NCBI GenBank assembly: GCA_030248225.1
Contig: JASANE010019437.1
Coordinates: 85,949-149,948 of the forward strand
Origin: Trileptium ribeirensis
Lineage: Eukaryota > Nematoda > Enoplea > Enoplida > Thoracostomopsidae
Length of the DNA stretch: 64,000 bases
Reading direction: 5' to 3'
Below, piece after piece: positions 26,600 to 36,286 of this stretch. How positions within the stretch are numbered: the first letter of the stretch is position 1; each line of letters starts with the position of its first letter. Under the pieces are notes generated by a model, which made no database searches, had not been told where the DNA came from, and saw only the letters and a program-made list of their open reading frames with translations. The translations under genes and the position numbers were made by a program.

Positions 26600-28822
26600 C
26601 CCTAAGGTCTAAATTGTACTAGGACCAGTTCTGGCCCTAAGGCATCCCAGCTGCACCACGAGTTTCCTTAGCATGTGGTGCCCGGACAACCCCGGCTTCC
26701 ACGACTCCCCGGTGATCTATGCGATGACCTAAGGGAACCGCTTAGCTTAGCAGGCCGCCGGCGGGTTAACCAGGGTGTTCGGCCTGGCCCCTATATTGGC
26801 CCACGCTTCTAGTGGTATGAAGGTCCCCCGAGGGAGAGTCAACCCTTAAGCCTGCTCACAGGTAATAAGGCTGACTCGCCTTTCCCTCATGATCCACTTA
26901 ATCCCCTAAGCGGGGTTCTCAGGTCCTAGTGTAACATTGGCGAGACTCCCCATTGGCGTGTCCCTATGCACTATTGCCTCGTTTCTGATCTAGGAGCGTT
27001 GCACCACCCGAAGCTTAAACTGTAAGCACGCACAATTTCTAAAGGGCCTAGTCGAGGTATGTTCCCTAAATCTTGATTAGTTGTGATAACGCAGAGGGCA
27101 CTGAGGCGAGGGCCCCAGTCCCTTGGATGTTTCACCTATGGTTACTAGTGTTGCCTATTTTGATGTGGGTTGCGCAAAGCGACAATTACGCTGGGAGCAT
27201 TCGCAGCGGGAGTGTTCCCGGCGGTTAGAGCAAAACATGGATAGAATGCGGGGTGCAAAGGGGTACTTGCTCGGACCTAAAAACGGAGGAGCGGGCGAGC
27301 TTGCGTCAACGAATCGACTCGACGGGGCGCTGGGGGTGGGCGGCTTGCTCGCAGTGATACAAAGCTGACTTTGGTTCAAAGGTCCTGAGGGAGCTCTGTT
27401 GAAGATAATTTCTGAGTCTCTACTGGGGACAGGAATTTAAACCAAACTCCTAACTGCTTCAAAAATGTCACACCATTCAATCGATTTACTATTGGCTCAT
27501 TTTTCGTTGCACACTACACACTTCAGAGTTATCACCCAATTGGGGTGCACGTTAGAATATTTACAGCATGTATAAAATGACAAACATTTAATCCGGGTAC
27601 CTTGCAAGATACCCCATGGTACCCATTGCACTTCCTTCGGGCGTTACCCACCTGAAATTTCGAATCACGTAAAGCCCGACAAATTTTTGATGAGGAAGGC
27701 TAATTTTCCTGGAGATTCCCTGATGTGCCTCACAATGAATTGAACAATTGTTTACCCACCGAATTACACAAATCTGTCCTCTTAAGAATTGTGAGCTCCG
27801 AGAAGAGACGGGAGTGAAAACCTATAGTTTCATAAAACTTGACAGCGGCTGGAGCAGCCCGCGAAAGGCTTGACCAATGACAAACTCACTCCCAGAGGGC
27901 TCCGGGAGAGGGTGGCGACCTGGGTTTTCCCCGTAGTCGCACGGTTAGAAAACACACGTTCCACCCAGGCTCAGTATATTTTAATTCGCCGCCAGCTCCA
28001 GTCTCTCGTTTCGCTCTCTGCTCAGCGAGTGACTCTCTTGAAACTTTGTCACGTTCGGGCCCGCAGTCGTCTGCATCAGAATTTAACCAGAAGCAGAAGA
28101 AACAGCGAACGAATGAGGATTCGACGCGGTAGCTCGATTTCAAACCAACGGGGATCAACTCGTGCTCCCCACGGATGCAAACGGCCACGTCCTCAGTATT
28201 ACTCCCGTTATCCCCTATAAATTTTGGCAGAATCACTTTTTCTTTGAGGCAACTCTCAATCAGAAGTTTTAGAAGAAATTTCCCTTCTGAGAAGCGTCTA
28301 AAACGGCAGCACTTGCCTCAGCGTAGAAGTTTGATGGTTCTTGCTTGGAAAAGTAATTTTGCTCATTGCCCGATGCCTTAAAGTAAATTTTGGCTAATAC
28401 TGCTTAGGAAAGAACATTTGATCACTGTCAATTGCCTTAGAACGAAATTTTGGTCACTCCTCGGACCTGTAGACGAAAACAAGGCGTCCGAGGAGCGGGG
28501 AACCAGTCGAGAACTAAGCGAGCCCCAATTTGAAGAACTTCGTGCAATTTTGCTAATTTTGCCGGGGCCGCGCTTTACGGGCGCGCGGAGCATCCTTCCG
28601 ACACTCCAGCGTCCGCAAAGGCAGCCCGTGCGTGAGTGAAAAAGAACTAAAACCAGTGCAGCCTTCCTCCGTGGGGGCACGGCGAAAGACTACACTGGTC
28701 CGCTCGAAAACCCGACGAAAACTTGGCAAGCGTAAAAACAGAAAAAGACCTACTTAGAGGCGACAACCGCCAAATTTTAAAAGCGAAAACCTCGACTGGT
28801 CCCGATCGGAGAATCGGGCAGT

Positions 28823-28832
28823 CTCTTTTATA
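28823..28832 (-). promoter_or_regulatory. TATA box in LTR copy B
   Basis: Minus-strand TATAAAAGAG preceded by a GC-rich block and followed by a conserved gattctccgatcggg segment. The same arrangement occurs in copy C. Confidence 0.6.
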
Positions 28833-29106
28833 CCCCGCGCCCTTGTTACTCTGGCTGAACACAAAATTTAAAATTTTGAAAAATAGTCGGCCGCTGGTAC
28901 ATCTAAAGAAAACATACATATGTGTCCACTACATAAACGAACTGCACACGCATATATATACATAAGCAAGCAACGGCAAGCTACTGCACGACGGTGAAAA
29001 TAACAATGACAACAGCCCGAGTGGGCCCTGGTCGCTGTTGCTGGTCTACCAGAGGAAACAACACATTTGGCCGACGAGTGCCAATAATTGGCGTAAACAA
29101 CCTAAA

Positions 29107-29128
29107 CCTCGCGCTGGTCGGCGCGAGG
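29107..29128. other. Perfect 8 bp stem hairpin conserved in the LTRs
   Basis: CCTCGCGC, six bases, GCGCGAGG. The same hairpin is perfect at 40474-40495 in copy C and has one mismatched pair in copy A (25613-25634). It lies in the presumed U3 region, about 280 bases upstream of the TATA box on the minus strand. Its role is unknown; an RNA or DNA structure is the simplest reading. Confidence 0.7.
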
Positions 29129-30189
29129 GTCTGAAAACAAACAAAATATATCAGCGCTTCAGGCGCCTTTAGTGTTTTAATTTTTTGTTGTTATTTTGTT
29201 TATATTTCAGGAACGGAAAGGAGTAGGCGGCCGGGGGCGGGATCATATCCATCCCTAGCTGGTCGCCTACTTATGATATCCTTTATTTTAATGTAATTCC
29301 CCTAGGAGGCCCGTTAAGAGCAGAGAAATGCGTGCCCGATAGGAAAATTTTGGGTCCCAAGTGAGTTAGGGGAATCCTGTGGGAATCTGTTGGGGCGGAA
29401 GGCCCCGGTTTTCAGTGAAATGGTTAGTATAGGGCCCAATTAAGGTACAGGGCTTGAAAAATCAGGAAGTTTTGGTTTAGGATGTGGTGATTTAGGGCCC
29501 GAAAGTTTGAGAGTTTAAACGCGGGATTGGGAGTCCCTAAGTACTTACGGGTTGGGAGTAGGTTGACCCGAACGAGAAATTTTAAAGCTTTATAGGTCCC
29601 TAATTACAATTCTATCGCCCCCCTTTTGCCTAAACTATAAAAATATCCCAAAATTTTCAAAATTCTAAAACACCCCTAATAAGTTGAAACCGTTCCCGCA
29701 CGGATTTACTTTATCTCTTCCTATAAATTCAGAACGTCCTACAACTGTCTCATCATACAAAAACTATTGGATACTCATTAAACATACATAAAAATTAACT
29801 GTCTCATGCGCCGGCGTGTCAGCATGGATCTTCCCAGGTCCCAAAACATCAGAAAGCTCAGAAACTCATTTTTGTCATGAGGGTTGCATACAACACCCCG
29901 ACCCATCCTGACACTTGGCGTCGTATACAATACACATCTTATTATGACACAACAATTATGAATACGTGACATTTTCGGATGCGCACCGGATCCGACCCTG
30001 GGGCACCCAATTAGCAAAATTTGTTAAGTCTGAACGGTGATAAAATCGTGAAGTCTTCCCCCCTTGTACCCAGCCGGTTCGACTACACATCCGTACCGCA
30101 CTCCAATACTAAACAATTGTACAATGATACATCGATAGTATTTATAATATTTTAGCAGTCCTGGGATCGGCCCATGTCACCTTTAGGGG

Positions 30190-30203
30190 CCTCCTATTTT
30201 CCC
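30190..30203 (-). promoter_or_regulatory. Candidate polypurine tract before the 3' LTR
   Basis: On the minus strand GGGAAAATAGGAGG lies 10-16 bases upstream of the presumed LTR start. LTR elements prime plus-strand DNA from such a tract. The gap to the LTR edge is larger than usual, so the LTR edge or this call may be off. Confidence 0.35.
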
Positions 30204-30267
30204 GTCGGAAATTATATTACGTTGTTGTGTGTGTCCCATATATTAGACACACATTTTGTAAATTTTG

Positions 30268-30490
30268 TTTTTCCCATTTTCCCGATTTCCCGTTTTCCCA
30301 ATTTCCCATACTCTCAACCAGCACAATGTGAGAAGTCACGTGAACGGGAAATTGGGAATACGGGAAACTGGGAAAACGGGAAATTGGGAACACAAAAAAT
30401 TGGGAAACTGCAAATCGGGAACACAAAAAATTGGGAAACTGCAAATCGGGAGAAGGGGAATACGGGAAATTGGGAAAGGGGAAATCTAGC
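30268..30490. repeat. CCCNTTT foldback and low-complexity tract
   Basis: The plus strand first shows repeated tttccc/ttttccc words (30268-30308) and then repeated gggaaa words (30348-30480). The two halves pair as an inverted repeat of at least 24 bases, tttcccgttttccca against tgggaaaacgggaaa. A longer direct sub-repeat (cacaaaaaattgggaaactgcaaatcggga) occurs twice at about 30390 and 30422. More tttccc words continue to about 30720. It lies in the 3' tail of the large element. Confidence 0.75.
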
Positions 30491-31004
30491 AAAACGAAAA
30501 ATCGCGAAAATGAGAATTTACGAAAATCGGAATATGGAGAAACGGGTATTTCCGGATCTTGACTTTCTTGCTTTCCAAGGTTAACATTTCCCGTTTTACG
30601 AACTTCCCTGTTTTTCAACATTTTTCTATTTCCCAGTACTATGATTTCTCGACAGTTTCGTGTTTCAGAATTTCCTCCACATTTCCTCATTTTTGTACTT
30701 CAGTGTTTCCAAATATTGTGTCGTTTCGGCACTTTAGCTGTTTTCCAGTATTTTCCGTGCACCGAGATCCTCTGTTTAACCAGTTTTCCTTAACGATGAA
30801 TCCACCTTATTAACAATATATACCTAGGGTTTGGCTCTTCCCATGGGGCTTGTAATCTCGGTTTTGCATTTTATATAGTAACATCGAGCAATCACGAAAT
30901 GGACTCGCTGACAGCTGTAAGGCTTTAATTGTAGGCTGAAAATGTTACTTTAAAATAACTAACTTTTTTAGATTTTAATAAAAAGTTTCAGGCGTTTTAC
31001 GATC

Positions 31005-32030
31005 GACGAACTTGAATACCAGAATTGTGTAGTCTGTCTTCAATTGTTAGGCTATGTATCGCGTACAGGTCGTCCAACATGGCTTATATTGTTTTTCGTG
31101 GCTGATTACGATAGTCTGATTACGATAAACTCATTACGATAGTCTGATTATCTACAATCTGCCACCAATAGTTCATACCAATAGTTTCCAGGGGTTTTAA
31201 ATGGGTTTAAGGTCGATGAACACGATTTTAAAACATAGTCTCTCTTCGGTTGCTGGTTTATGTATTGCATACTAGGCATCAAGAATGGTCCATACATATG
31301 TTTTAGTACGCTGAATACAATCATCGATATCTACAACTTTTCAAAACAAATCTTTTTGTGGGACTTCCCTCAGGACCAAATTTCGTCAAACATTATTTCC
31401 AGAATTGTGTCGTCTGTTTTCATTTGTTAGGTTATTTATCTTGTGCATGCCATCAACCATAGGGTATATTATATTTTTTGGTATTCTCAATACGAGAATT
31501 TGGTTATCTACAATCCGGCACGAATAGTTCATGCTTTTGCTGCGGTTTTAAATTGGCTTAGGGTCAATGAACACGATTTCTAGAATATAATCTGTTTTCT
31601 TTTGCTGGGTTATGTTTTGCGTGCTCGACATCAAGAATGATCAATATACGTTTTAGTACGCTGAATATAATCATCGCGATCAACAACTTTTCAGAACAAT
31701 ACTTTTTGTGGGACTACTCACAGGACGGCTGCGAGCCTGTATATGATACGGTGATGTTTTTCTTGAAATAAATTTTTCAAATTTCGTCAAACTTTATTTC
31801 CAGAATTGTGTAGATTGTCTTCATTTGTTAGGTTATGTATATCTCGCAGGCCATCAATTTTTCGCTGCGCTGAATACGGCAATTTGGTTATCTGCAATTT
31901 ACCACGAATAGTTCACGATTTTTCAGCGGTTTAGAATCGATGAACACTATTTCCAGAATATAGTCTGTGTTCGATTGTTGGGTTACGCATTGATTGCTAG
32001 TCATCAAGCATTGTCTACATATATGTTAAT
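31005..32030. repeat. Three direct copies of a ~250-400 bp repeat in the element's 3' tail
   Basis: Copies begin near 31012, 31399 and 31800 with ccagaattgtgtagtctgt or variants. Each continues with gttaggttatgta, a catcaa block, a tggttatctacaat block, cgaatagttca, cgatgaacacgatt and a second half with gtttta-gtacgctgaata (copies 1 and 2). The third is shortened and ends where ORF3 ends. There is no open frame through all copies. Confidence 0.75.
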
Positions 32031-33252
32031 CTGCGGACAAATTTCCAGTATAGTCCCATTCGCCGTGATAGGTGATAAAAGTACACTCTTCCCCAGGCAT
32101 GAAATTTATATTATGTCGTTCCTCGCACATGATGCATGTCTGGAGAATAGGAATCTGAGACCGGTATACCTCCGTGATTGCCTGTGCTATGCTCATTGAG
32201 TTAATGACCCGGGCAACGATCTCCAAAAGTCCCTCCAGGTGTTTCAACATGCTACTGCTAACGTATATCCCAGGCATGGTGTGCAGGAACGGAGATGCGA
32301 ACCCTAACAGCCCTGACAAAACGGCAGCGTCCCGCCGTCGGTCGACTCGGGCCGTTCCAGCCACTCGAGCTCTGAGCAACTGGTGGGCATGGCATATCCG
32401 TTCCGACACAGTTATGACCCTGCGGTAGAATAGGGTTTTCACTGGCATCCGATCTTCCCCGAAACGTAGCTTAGGTAGTGCGAGAATGTAATGGGGGAAT
32501 TTTCCGTGACATTCTGGTTTAACTGCTGGTACAAATTCTGAATCCGGTCCCAGCAGCACTAATCGCTCTTCTTGAGGTAGTTCTTGCAGGGTCAATGGTT
32601 CTATTATTTCGCTGGTGCCATCTAGTGCGTGCAATTTTCTTAGTATTATGTCCAACAGCTGCTGTTTGTTCATTCGCATGTTCCCTCGATTCAGCTCATG
32701 TTTAACCGCAATCAAATCGATGCCGTTGTTGCTAATCGCGGTGTCCAAACTAACTTGGCGACAAATGTCTGCCGTCCCTAGTGAGTCGGGTGTATGCAAT
32801 GCTCGCTCAATTATCTTGCTCAGGTCAACCGGCGATTCAGTCGAGCTGATCCCTATTTCGTGTGCTTCTGCTGTACTTAGTCGACAAGTTACAATTTCTG
32901 TTGCATTCTCTAATCGTTGGTTCTTCGCTCTATTTGTTCTCTGTACTATGTTATTTACCCTGGGTTTTAACACCACAATCTTCGAGCTTTCGCTGGTTAC
33001 TATTGGTTCCTCCTTATCAACATCATCCTTCATTGAGTTATCCGGTTCCACTCTAATATCATTGGGTTCCATAACTTCACAACTGCTAGCTCGATTATCA
33101 TGATTTTCTATGCTGGTAGTGTTTTCGGCACTCGGCTCAGCGTTGTCTCCGTGTAGCCCTAAACCTGTTTCACTCACATGCTGCACAGTCTCTACCCCCG
33201 GTTCTACACACATTCCCGTGGTGTCGGTTCCAGCCGACTCGGACTCAAACAC
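32026..33252 (-). CDS. ORF3 of the large LTR element, unknown function
   Basis: An open frame of 408 codons begins with GTG at 33252 just after a TGA; a true start or splice entry is uncertain. The first third is acidic and rich in E, S and T (for example VEPDNSMKDDVDKEEP). The rest looks globular, with LYRRVITVSERICHAHQLL-like basic segments, LLGFASPFLHTMPGIYVSSS and a C-terminal CIMCEERHNINFMPGEEC stretch holding a CxxC. I see no RT, protease, integrase or envelope motif. It is in a different frame from ORF2 and about 100 bases downstream of it. It might be joined by splicing (a ccggcag acceptor lies just before it) or translated from its own message. Confidence 0.6.
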   Translation of the reverse strand: MFESESAGTDTTGMCVEPGVETVQHVSETGLGLHGDNAEPSAENTTSIENHDNRASSCEVMEPNDIRVEPDNSMKDDVDKEEPIVTSESSKIVVLKPRVNNIVQRTNRAKNQRLENATEIVTCRLSTAEAHEIGISSTESPVDLSKIIERALHTPDSLGTADICRQVSLDTAISNNGIDLIAVKHELNRGNMRMNKQQLLDIILRKLHALDGTSEIIEPLTLQELPQEERLVLLGPDSEFVPAVKPECHGKFPHYILALPKLRFGEDRMPVKTLFYRRVITVSERICHAHQLLRARVAGTARVDRRRDAAVLSGLLGFASPFLHTMPGIYVSSSMLKHLEGLLEIVARVINSMSIAQAITEVYRSQIPILQTCIMCEERHNINFMPGEECTFITYHGEWDYTGNLSAD

Positions 33253-33353
33253 ACATATTCACCTGCCGGTTTGAGCTACTATGCAACGACAAACGATAAC
33301 CGCGGCTCCCGACCCGGTCGGGCCCTACGGCTCCTACACTTAGGGACCGAACC

Positions 33354-35222
33354 CTATTCGAATTTGGTCCTACATACATAATTTTGAACGGAGCTAGGGC
33401 AACCAGGACAGCTCACTTCCCGGCGCCTCCCTCGCACCTGGCCAGTGTCCACGAGCGGTCTTCCCCGGCCTCTAAAGATACTAGGGGTACATATACGCTT
33501 TCGAATTTTGAACGGAGTTAGGACAATCGGACTGACCCGTGTTCCGAAGGTCTCCATCGCACCTGACCAGTGTCCTTTACGGTCTTCCCCGGTCGGTTGA
33601 AACGCTACAGGGGCCTCACACGGCCGCCCTAAATTGGTGGAAGTCAGTTTAGTTAGATTGGATGCATCCGCCAGGTTAAGTTCACTTAGTTCCTTAGGTT
33701 CTCGGTTCCTTGGTAATCCATTCCATCCGCTAGGTTCCATTAGGTTCTCGGTATCCGCAAGTCCATTAGGTTCCATTAGGTTCATAAGTTCCTCCGCAGG
33801 TTCTTCTGGTTCCGCTTCACATATATAATTTTGAATAAGCCTACAGAAAGTCGCTTCCCCAGGTTGTACCGTGCCGGCGTTAGAGCCGTTACCAGACACG
33901 CGACCCCTATTAATCGGCCCCCGAAGTCCGAACGGCGTCTCTCTAGGTTCCATTCCATTAGGTTCTCCATCCACTAGGTTCTTAGGTTCCATCCAATGTG
34001 CAGCCGCCTGAGATGGGTTACACGTGCCAGCGTTTGGGTCATTTCTAGACACGGATGCCCTATTAATCGGCCCCCGAAGTCCGAACAGCCACCTCCCATA
34101 TTTCTCACTCGGCACATCAGGATCATTAGGTTCCTTTGGTTCCATTAGGTTCTCGGTTCCTCCTCCCCTCTCACTCCTCTGCTCGGTATCTCGGTACTCT
34201 TCATCTCCTCGCGCTGACTTCCTATAGGGATATACAAATAAGTTGGTTAGCCAACCAGTATTCACAAGGTCTCGGGTCACACCCTGTTTGCCAGGGGTTG
34301 GAAACAACAAAGCCGAGCCCCGTATGGGTTCAATGTTGTTTTGTACTTCACTGTAGTTGTATTCTCCGTATGCAAGTGTTTCTTCTTCATGTGTTTGCTT
34401 TGGTTCTATGCCACTCCGCGACCTGATCGCTTGTGACCATTCGCGTGGTATATCCCTACTGGCTTGCAATGAATTTACCTGATATGCACCTGATTCTGCT
34501 TCGATTTCCTCTGGGTATTCGTATTCATTTTCAAAGTTTGGGTCATTTTGTTCATGCCCTACTTCATCTTCAGTGACCATCATGTTAACTTGTGCTGAAC
34601 GGGTGCCTAAGCCAGCTCCTGCGCGTTCTTCAAGCGTGGACATTTCATATCGCATGACATCTAAGCGGTGTGCTAACGCAGGATCTACTGCTTTGGTCAC
34701 TGACATTACGCCGGCGTTACGGGGATCAACTCGTTCGTTATTATGTATTGGTGCCTGCACGGGTCTATTTCGCGGCACTGCTCCTAACTGATTTGCGTTG
34801 TTCCAACCGTTACTCGGCGTGCGCGGTCGAAACGGTGCGGCTTCGGCCGACAATGGTTGGGGTGGTGCAGCATAGCGTCGATCGTATGTTGGGTTATACC
34901 CGTTGTTTCGCTGGTTATACCCATTCGCGCTGCGTCCACGGGATCTGTTATAGTATTCTGTCTGACCACCATTGCCATACGCGCTGTAATTTGCGGGCTC
35001 TGGGCGATAGTATCCTTGTTGCCCATAACCAGTGTATCCCCGCTGATTAGCTGTATTGTTCCAATCATCACGTCGCGAGTAGCGTGCTCCACCCCTAGGT
35101 TCAACTACTCGATAGCGAGGACGATTATTGTACTGCGGTGGTGGCCTAGCATATTCAACGGCGGGTGGTGGCGGTGCACCGTACGTGTAGTTAGGCGCTA
35201 CTCGCGTGGCTAAGCGAGTACT
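33354..35222 (-). CDS. ORF2 of the large LTR element: Tyr/Pro/Arg-rich then NLMEP-repeat protein
   Basis: The frame is open for 622 sense codons from 35222, overlapping the last codons of gag in the -1 frame, to a TAG at 33354-33356. There is no early ATG, so it is probably made as a gag extension or by splicing. The first ~120 residues are low-complexity and RNA-binding-like (NYTYGAPPPPA, RGYTGYGQQGYYRP, YNRSRGRSANGYN). The middle is acidic. The C-terminal half has repeated NLMEP or similar words and two copies of FGLRGPINR followed by NAGT. Two further 123-base DNA repeats near 33380 and 33503 encode the C-terminus. No catalytic motif is present. The long intact frame in a repetitive sequence argues for coding use. 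Confidence 0.6.
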   Translation of the reverse strand, partial: STRLATRVAPNYTYGAPPPPAVEYARPPPQYNNRPRYRVVEPRGGARYSRRDDWNNTANQRGYTGYGQQGYYRPEPANYSAYGNGGQTEYYNRSRGRSANGYNQRNNGYNPTYDRRYAAPPQPLSAEAAPFRPRTPSNGWNNANQLGAVPRNRPVQAPIHNNERVDPRNAGVMSVTKAVDPALAHRLDVMRYEMSTLEERAGAGLGTRSAQVNMMVTEDEVGHEQNDPNFENEYEYPEEIEAESGAYQVNSLQASRDIPREWSQAIRSRSGIEPKQTHEEETLAYGEYNYSEVQNNIEPIRGSALLFPTPGKQGVTRDLVNTGWLTNLFVYPYRKSARGDEEYRDTEQRSERGGGTENLMEPKEPNDPDVPSEKYGRWLFGLRGPINRASVSRNDPNAGTCNPSQAAAHWMEPKNLVDGEPNGMEPRETPFGLRGPINRGRVSGNGSNAGTVQPGEATFCRLIQNYICEAEPEEPAEELMNLMEPNGLADTENLMEPSGWNGLPRNREPKELSELNLADASNLTKLTSTNLGRPCEAPVAFQPTGEDRKGHWSGAMETFGTRVSPIVLTPFKIRKRICTPSIFRGRGRPLVDTGQVRGRRREVSCPGCPSSVQNYVCRTKFE

Positions 35223-36286
35223 CTAACTATGTACTCGTTTTGCAATGGATCGTATATGTCCATTCGGAAATACGGGCATTCCCTAGCGAAATGCCCTAGA
35301 TGGCCACAGCGAAAGCATTGATTTCCTACTGGCGTTACTGGTGGTACTGCATTTGCGCCTATCTGCGGTGCTCCGTTATTTTGCATCATAGCATTTAGCT
35401 GGTGTTGTTCAGTACGCTTGTCTAGCAGATCAATGAGCCGAGCGATAGTAGCATCGCTGCCGGCTGCGGTGCGCTTGTTCTCATCGAGTGCTTCACGTAT
35501 TTGATCTACTAGTTGGTTATTTTCACCTCCCTGTGTCATGTAATTGACTGTTTTGGACCGGCTGCTTTTGCGAACCGGCACTCCGATAATATCCTTTTGG
35601 GACGCTATAATGGCGTCCTCTTTGTACTTGAGCTTATCCATCATGTGTTTGAAAGATGGATAAGTTTTCCCTATTACACAAGATTTCAGCTCCTTCCTTA
35701 GTCCTTGTCGCAGGAATTTTTGTAGTAATGCGTCGCGTTGTTCACCTTCTACCTCCGGGAATGCTTTGTCCACTAGGTTTTGAAGGTCCAGTCCGTACAT
35801 GGCGACTGATTCTCGTTCGCCCTGTATGCGCATGCGTAGCGTAATTAGTGCGTCTTCGTCGCGCTGCGAGGAGGAATACATGAAACCCATGTTGTAACAA
35901 AGGGCTTCGTATGTCTGTTTCTGACAGTCTGGGAAACTTTCGTAAATCTTAAGCGCTTCGCCCTTTAATACAGTCGGGAAACAGATGAGTTTCTGTTCCA
36001 ATGTCCATCCATTCGCGTCCGTCAAGTTGTCGTAGGTGGCTAGCCATGCCTCAAAGTCCTGTCCGTCAGCTCCTGAAAATTGTGGGATGTCGCCCACCTG
36101 TATGATTGGCGCCGTCGTCGTCGTCCGTTCCATAAGCTGCTGTAGGATTGCTACTAGTGGGTCTCCTAAGGCAGCGGGGCTGGGTCCATTTGTACTACCA
36201 GCCGTGGTGGCCGTACCACCTCCTACATTTGTTGTTGCTGACGTGCCGCTAATCGGCGTTCTATTTGCGCTCGCTGGCAATGACAT
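35210..36286 (-). CDS. Retrotransposon Gag-like protein with CCHC zinc knuckle
   Basis: It has an ATG at 36286 and 358 residues. The N-terminal ~40 residues are Ser/Thr/Gly-rich. A typical retrotransposon gag (capsid) region follows, with FSGADGQDFEAWLATYD, LKGEALKIYESFPD and FLRQGLRKELKSCVIG, the hallmark order of Ty3/Gypsy-like capsids. A helical K/E/R region comes next. The C-terminus has one knuckle, CFRCGHLGHFAREC (residues 324-337), which binds element RNA. The protein would assemble the particle that packages the RNA. It lies 1.76 kb downstream of the 5' LTR edge, and ORF2 overlaps it by about four codons in the -1 frame. No classic slippery heptamer is visible at the overlap. The frame is fully open, unusual among the broken elements in this window. 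Confidence 0.88.
   Translation of the reverse strand: MSLPASANRTPISGTSATTNVGGGTATTAGSTNGPSPAALGDPLVAILQQLMERTTTTAPIIQVGDIPQFSGADGQDFEAWLATYDNLTDANGWTLEQKLICFPTVLKGEALKIYESFPDCQKQTYEALCYNMGFMYSSSQRDEDALITLRMRIQGERESVAMYGLDLQNLVDKAFPEVEGEQRDALLQKFLRQGLRKELKSCVIGKTYPSFKHMMDKLKYKEDAIIASQKDIIGVPVRKSSRSKTVNYMTQGGENNQLVDQIREALDENKRTAAGSDATIARLIDLLDKRTEQHQLNAMMQNNGAPQIGANAVPPVTPVGNQCFRCGHLGHFARECPYFRMDIYDPLQNEYIVRVLA

Larger units (their letters stand above)
26615..30179 (-). repeat. 3' LTR (copy B) of the large element
   Basis: It begins on the plus strand with TGTACTAGGACCAGTTCTGG and aligns along its length with copy C, very closely over the first 250 bases and more loosely later. The right edge is set near cccatgtca because the minus-strand reading would then start TGACATGGG just after a purine-rich run. 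Conserved internal marks are gggtaccttgcaagataccc (27595-27614), gcgacaaccgccaaa (28760s), TATA (28823-28832) and the perfect cctcgcgc/gcgcgagg hairpin (29107-29128). Short frames inside it on both strands are not conserved between copies. Confidence 0.7.

Noticed and set aside
27870..28236. Overlapping 116-codon frames on both strands inside LTR B
   Set aside because: They are not kept open in LTR copies A and C, so they look like chance frames in GC-rich sequence.
29107..29128. Rho-independent terminator (GC hairpin followed by TTTT)
   Set aside because: The sequence is eukaryotic and the hairpin is a conserved LTR feature with no bacterial gene near it.
32615..33103. Plus-strand 162-codon ORF
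   Set aside because: It is the mirror of ORF3 on the minus strand, with composition typical of an antisense shadow.
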